Of a DNA stretch of 64,000 nucleotides, positions 60,625 to 64,000 are shown piece by piece. The notes beneath the pieces are model-generated. The model was not told the DNA's origin and made no database searches. It saw only the letters and a list, made by a program, of their open reading frames with translations. This stretch comes from Flavihumibacter rivuli. GTDB taxonomy: Bacteria; Bacteroidota; Bacteroidia; Chitinophagales; Chitinophagaceae. How positions within the stretch are numbered: position 1 is the first letter of the stretch; every line of letters begins with the position of its first letter. The stretch covers positions 648,001 through 712,000 of the forward strand of contig NZ_CP092334.1 in assembly GCF_018595685.2 (NCBI RefSeq), in the 5' to 3' direction. Made by a program: the position numbers and the translations under genes.

Positions 60625-61101
60625 ATGGATTTTAGTCAGGACCTTGAAAATTGTCTCGATGCCCTGAGAACTGGCGGGCTCATTGGTATCCCTACCGTTA
60701 GCGGCCGGATGGTGGCCGCGGATGCTACCCTCGATGATGCGGTGAATGCCTTGCGCGAAGGCAGCCAAGGGGAAATGCCGGTGGTCTTGCTGGCGGATGA
60801 AAGGGACCTCCTCCAATATGTCAGTGCCCTTGATCTGGATGTGTTTGACCGCTTTGAAAGTTTTGAACTGCCTACAGCCATCCGTTTTGAGGGCATTATA
60901 GGCCTTGCCGATGCGCTGACCGGACCTGAAGGAACTGCCTGCATCGCCCTCATTGCCGATGATTTTTGCCGTCACCTGGTCAAGCGCTTCAGGAAGCCCC
61001 TGGCCGTTTTACCGGAAGGCAATGGCCCGCATTGGGGCACTATCCTTTACCGGGCTGCCGACCACACGAATGCACTGGCCGATAGGTTCCGCTTGATATG
61101 A
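60625..61101 (+). CDS. Divergent Sua5/YciO-like protein
   Basis: This 158-residue protein shows the front part of the Sua5/YrdC/YciO plan (LRTGGLIGIPTVSG, then the region for KxR and ADERDLLQYV). The conserved PTDTVYGL nucleotide motif is replaced by PTVSGRMVA, and no K-x-R pair is visible. It is shorter than normal Sua5 (about 190-210). It may have lost threonylcarbamoyl-adenylate activity. A leaderless promoter element stands before it. Confidence 0.6.
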   Translation: MDFSQDLENCLDALRTGGLIGIPTVSGRMVAADATLDDAVNALREGSQGEMPVVLLADERDLLQYVSALDLDVFDRFESFELPTAIRFEGIIGLADALTGPEGTACIALIADDFCRHLVKRFRKPLAVLPEGNGPHWGTILYRAADHTNALADRFRLI

Positions 61102-61339
61102 TCATTTTCACTGATTTTGTTGGAAAAACACAAGCCCCTGCAACCCTTCCCGTGGTTTGCCTGTCACGGGTTTGATAAAAATATTGTGGTCGATCACTAA
61201 CCTAAGTAGATATAGTTGCTAATTGTCATGCTTACTGAGGTGGTTATCCACGATTGAACAAATTGGCCATGCAAAATTTCTTCGATTGGAATAAAATTGT
61301 GACTTTGCCGGCTCGAAATCGAAAACCTTATCTTCTCGT

Positions 61340-62167
61340 ATGAAAGAGATCTCTGTGGTGTTTATTGCCAGGAATGAAGCCCATATTCTGGGCGATACCA
61401 TTCGAAGCCTTCAAGGACTGACCAATGATGTGGTCGTGGCAGACACGGGAAGTACAGACAATACCATGGAGATCGCCAGGGCCATGGGCGCCAGGGCTTT
61501 TTCCATTGGCTGGGACGGTTTTGGCAAGAGCAAGAACAAGGCATTACAACTGGCACGCTACGATTGGGTCCTTTTCCTGGATGCGGATGAATCTATTGAT
61601 GAAGGGTTGAAGCAATGCCTGTTGCAAAATGATTTTACAGATCCTTCCATCGTATATAAAGTAAGGGTAAAGAATTATGCAGGGGGGAAGGAGATCAGGT
61701 TCGGGGAGTGGCGGAATGAAAGGAAGGTCAAGTTTTTCAATCGACGCTATGCCCGATGGGATGATGCGGAAGTCCATGAAAAGGTAGTGGTTCCGGTGAA
61801 TGGTGGTACCAGGACACTCAATGGTTTTGTTCGCCATTATCCCCTGCGCGATACGAGGGAATATGCCGAGAAAATGAACCGTTATGGCGAACTGATGGCC
61901 CACCGCTACCTGAGGGATGGCAAGAAGGCCAGTTTCTTCAAACTCTACCTATACCCTGCATCAAGGTTTATCCTCAATTATTTTTTCCGCCTGGGTTTCC
62001 TGGATGGAAGGGTTGGTTTTACTACGGCTACCCTGAACTCCTATTACGCATTCCTCAAATACCATCGCCTGAAAGAACTCCAGGAAGGCGCCCGGGAAAC
62101 AGGAATTTCCTCATATTTGCGGCATTATGCTCAAGATTCTGGTCATCCAAACCGCGTTTATAGGTGA
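61340..62167 (+). CDS. Family 2 glycosyltransferase, LPS-type (WaaE/KdtX-like)
   Basis: This 275-residue cytosolic GT2 enzyme has the nucleotide-sugar motif VVVADTGSTDNT (about 31-42), the metal-binding DADES (about 77-81) and FGEWRNERKVKFFNRRYARW. The latter is typical of KdtX/WaaE-type transferases that add sugars to the LPS core. The start is ATG 61340; TGACTTTG at 61300 is a weak match to the -7 element. It overlaps the next gene by 41 bases. Confidence 0.85.
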   Translation: MKEISVVFIARNEAHILGDTIRSLQGLTNDVVVADTGSTDNTMEIARAMGARAFSIGWDGFGKSKNKALQLARYDWVLFLDADESIDEGLKQCLLQNDFTDPSIVYKVRVKNYAGGKEIRFGEWRNERKVKFFNRRYARWDDAEVHEKVVVPVNGGTRTLNGFVRHYPLRDTREYAEKMNRYGELMAHRYLRDGKKASFFKLYLYPASRFILNYFFRLGFLDGRVGFTTATLNSYYAFLKYHRLKELQEGARETGISSYLRHYAQDSGHPNRVYR

Positions 62168-63125
62168 TGCTGTACTGGCCACGGGTATCCTCGAAAAATT
62201 GCATACCCGCTTCCCCGATGCACAGATAGATTACCTGGTAAGGAAGGGAAATGAAGGCTTGTTCAAAGGCCATCCCTACCTGCACGAGTTGATCGTTTGG
62301 GATAAACAGCAAGGCAAGATGGCCAATCTCTTCCGGCTCCTCGCCAGGATCAGGACCGCCCGCTATGATAAGGTGATCAATGTACAACGCTTTGCCGCCA
62401 CCGGTATGCTGACGGCTTTTTCAGGGGCTAAAGAAACCATCGGCTATGATAAGAATCCCTGGAGCAGGTTCTTCACGACCAGGGTTCCCCATATCATCAG
62501 TACGGCCGAACATCCCAAGCATGAGGTGGAAAGGTGTAATGACCTTATCAGGCATTTTACAGATGATGAGGTATACCTTCCCAGGCTCTATCCAACAACT
62601 GAAGATTTTGCGAAAGTGGCGGGCTTTAAGGCCCAGCCCTTTATTTGCATTGCGCCGGCTTCGGTATGGTTCACCAAGCAATACCCCGCTGCCAAATGGA
62701 TCGCTTTCCTGGACAGGGTTCCGGCTGGTATTAAAGTATATATCCTGGGGGCTCCCGGCGATAAGGAACTGGCCAAGGAGATCATTGGGGGAACAAAACA
62801 TCCTGCCGTGGTGTCGCTATGCGGGGAACTGGGCATGCTGCAATCTGCCGCCCTGATGAAGGATGCCCTGATGAACTATGTCAATGATTCTGCCCCCATG
62901 CATTTTGCCTCTTCGGTGAATGCGCCTACTGCTGCCATCTATTGCAGTACCATTCCGGCTTTTGGCTTTGGCCCCTTGTCTGATGGTGCCGCCATTATTG
63001 AAACCAGGGAACAGCTTGATTGCAGACCCTGTGGATTGCATGGTCATGCGGCCTGTCCAAAAGGACATTTTAACTGTGCCTATACTATTAAGGAAGAGCA
63101 ACTGCTGGGTCTCTTGCCCCAATGA
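62127..63125 (+). CDS. Family 9 glycosyltransferase (heptosyltransferase-like)
   Basis: This 332-residue GT9 enzyme has the start MLKILVIQTAFIGDAVLATG, the ADP-heptose-type fold and a C-terminal nucleotide-binding segment with NDSAPMHFASSVNAPTAAIY. A Cys-rich end, CRPCGLHGHAACPKGHFNC, is typical of the family in Bacteroidota. It adds sugars to LPS core. Overlap of 41 bases with the GT2 gene suggests a common operon and a common product. Confidence 0.88.
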   Translation: MLKILVIQTAFIGDAVLATGILEKLHTRFPDAQIDYLVRKGNEGLFKGHPYLHELIVWDKQQGKMANLFRLLARIRTARYDKVINVQRFAATGMLTAFSGAKETIGYDKNPWSRFFTTRVPHIISTAEHPKHEVERCNDLIRHFTDDEVYLPRLYPTTEDFAKVAGFKAQPFICIAPASVWFTKQYPAAKWIAFLDRVPAGIKVYILGAPGDKELAKEIIGGTKHPAVVSLCGELGMLQSAALMKDALMNYVNDSAPMHFASSVNAPTAAIYCSTIPAFGFGPLSDGAAIIETREQLDCRPCGLHGHAACPKGHFNCAYTIKEEQLLGLLPQ

Positions 63126-63584
63126 TCATTTCTTTAAGGCTGATTCATATAATGCGATCCACTGCTTAGGGGTCATTTTACCGGCCAGCTCACCGATCAG
63201 TTCGAAGGGGATATGTTCTGCTTTCTTGAAGCGGATACAACTCTTGCCCATATCCAGTTTTGCCTTCCCGAATTTTTCGTAGGCAGCAATAAACCAATCC
63301 TTCAATGCCGGGTCGCTGTAGATGCCCATATGGTATAGGGCATAATGGTTCTTCTGGGCTGCGATGCCCATGAAAGGAAGGGGCTGGCTCGGTTGGCAGT
63401 GATAGCCGGGCGGATAGAGGGAATGGGGGACCACATACCCGATCATCCCATAATTCATTTCCTCGCTAAAGCCTTTGGGTAGGTGCTTGAGAATGGCTTT
63501 ACGCAGTTTTTCCATGGCTTCCTTTCTTTCGGGGTCAAGTTCCCTGAGATATTGTTCTGGGGAACTTGCGCTGGAGCTGGCCAT
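63126..63584 (-). CDS. DUF1801-family protein
   Basis: This 152-residue cytosolic protein has the DUF1801 pattern (YLRELDPERKEAMEKLRKAI, EEMNYGMIGYVVP, LPFMGIAAQKNHYALYHMG, and SCIRFKKAEHIPFELIGEL). Members are small and their role is not proven. The start at 63584 (MASSSASSP) is preferred. Its stop codon lies directly against the stop of the convergent GT9 gene with no gap. Confidence 0.85.
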   Translation of the reverse strand: MASSSASSPEQYLRELDPERKEAMEKLRKAILKHLPKGFSEEMNYGMIGYVVPHSLYPPGYHCQPSQPLPFMGIAAQKNHYALYHMGIYSDPALKDWFIAAYEKFGKAKLDMGKSCIRFKKAEHIPFELIGELAGKMTPKQWIALYESALKK

Positions 63585-63666
63585 ATGGGTTTTGTTTAAT
63601 GTGTTCAAATATCCGGGTATTTGAGCGGATGGTAAAATCCGCTTTCCTTTCCAAAGACCGCCTTCT

Positions 63667-63674
63667 TATCTTTG
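63667..63674 (+). promoter_or_regulatory. Bacteroidota-type -7 element (TATCTTTG)
   Basis: TAnnTTTG match seven bases before the ATG at 63682, so the message of the CCA-adding enzyme would have almost no leader. Confidence 0.65.
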
Positions 63675-63681
63675 CCCCTTC

Positions 63682-64000
63682 ATGGAAATCCAGTGTACAG
63701 ATAAGGAGCTATTCCTGTTCAAGAAGATCGCAAACGCCGCAGGGGAATTGAATCTGCCTTGCTACCTGATCGGGGGCTTCGTGCGGGATAAATTGCTGGG
63801 CAGGAATACCAAGGATGCCGATATTGTTTGTGTTGGTGATGGAATTGCACTGGCCCATAAGGTGGCGGACAGGTTCCAGCCCAGGCCGCATGTGGCTTTT
63901 TACAAGAATTTTGGTACCGCCAGCATCAAGATCGACGCTTTCGAAGTGGAATTCGTAGGTGCCAGGAAGGAAAGTTACCGCTACCATAGCCGCAACCCTG
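63682..64000 (+). CDS. cca: CCA tRNA nucleotidyltransferase, N-terminal part
   Basis: The first 106 codons of a class II nucleotidyltransferase (poly(A) polymerase/CCA-adding enzyme family) are present; the window ends inside the gene. The signature LIGGFVRDKLLGR (about residues 30-42) is followed by the catalytic KDADIVCVG (metal-binding Asp-x-Asp, about 44-52). It adds CCA to tRNA 3' ends. The family is essential in most bacteria, but which of the two activities it has cannot be told from this part. Confidence 0.88.
   Translation, partial: MEIQCTDKELFLFKKIANAAGELNLPCYLIGGFVRDKLLGRNTKDADIVCVGDGIALAHKVADRFQPRPHVAFYKNFGTASIKIDAFEVEFVGARKESYRYHSRNP

Overview
The window looks like a piece of a Bacteroidota chromosome, most likely from the family Chitinophagaceae. 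The reasons are a PorQ-type type IX secretion protein, an ECF sigma / FecR / STN-domain / TonB-receptor cluster, a Porin_10-type outer-membrane protein, a HYC_CC_PP-type Cys protein, and several TAnnTTTG promoter -7 elements directly before genes. The genus assignment is inference; no rRNA or tRNA gene was seen.

The window has two unlike parts. Positions 1 to about 18,370 form an AT-rich array of small genes, almost all on the minus strand. They are separated by 20 imperfect palindromes of about 137-204 bp. Each palindrome has AAC at its left edge and GTT at its right edge (plus strand), and the first nine or so bases of each cassette match the outer core of that same cassette's palindrome. 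This is the architecture of integron gene cassettes with attC sites, read right to left. I count 20 complete cassettes and one cut by the window start. The cassettes carry envelope-type proteins of unknown function, a predicted OLD-type ATPase/TOPRIM nuclease, DUF4375-like and DUF4304-like proteins, and three copies of a cassette with no clear gene. One cassette gene is split by a 1,441-bp IS3-family element with a 4-bp target duplication. The array ends at the right in an attI-like junction, preceded by a 16-codon reading frame with a strong Shine-Dalgarno sequence that resembles ORF-11 of class 1 integrons. No integrase gene lies in the window.

From 18,700 onward the sequence is richer in G+C and carries ordinary chromosomal genes. 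19.3-22.4 kb is a membrane/ion-transport set (outer-membrane protein, VIT-like protein, Ca2+/H+ exchanger, K+ channel). 22.6-24.9 kb is an FtsX/MacB-type permease. 25.2-31.7 kb holds DoxX, a LuxE-like protein, UbiA-like, M42 peptidase, biotin synthase and PorQ. 31.9-37.4 kb holds Lon, purine nucleoside phosphorylase and a porin. 37.4-40.5 kb is a probable metal/copper-handling run with an unusual metallothionein-like HMA protein. 40.6-49.9 kb has a secreted protein, gluconokinase, a zinc metalloprotease, an alpha/beta hydrolase, an HdeD-like protein, a KAS III enzyme and a DEAD-box helicase. 50.2-56.8 kb is a sigma/anti-sigma/TonB-receptor signalling cluster with a GIN-domain lipoprotein. 56.9-64 kb has DUF1415, an epimerase, a GH16 glucanase, SucC, a divergent Sua5-like protein, two LPS-type glycosyltransferases, DUF1801 and the start of a CCA-adding enzyme. 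A family of palindromic repeats built on GCAAAGTCCGCGAAG recurs between these chromosomal genes and is absent from the array.
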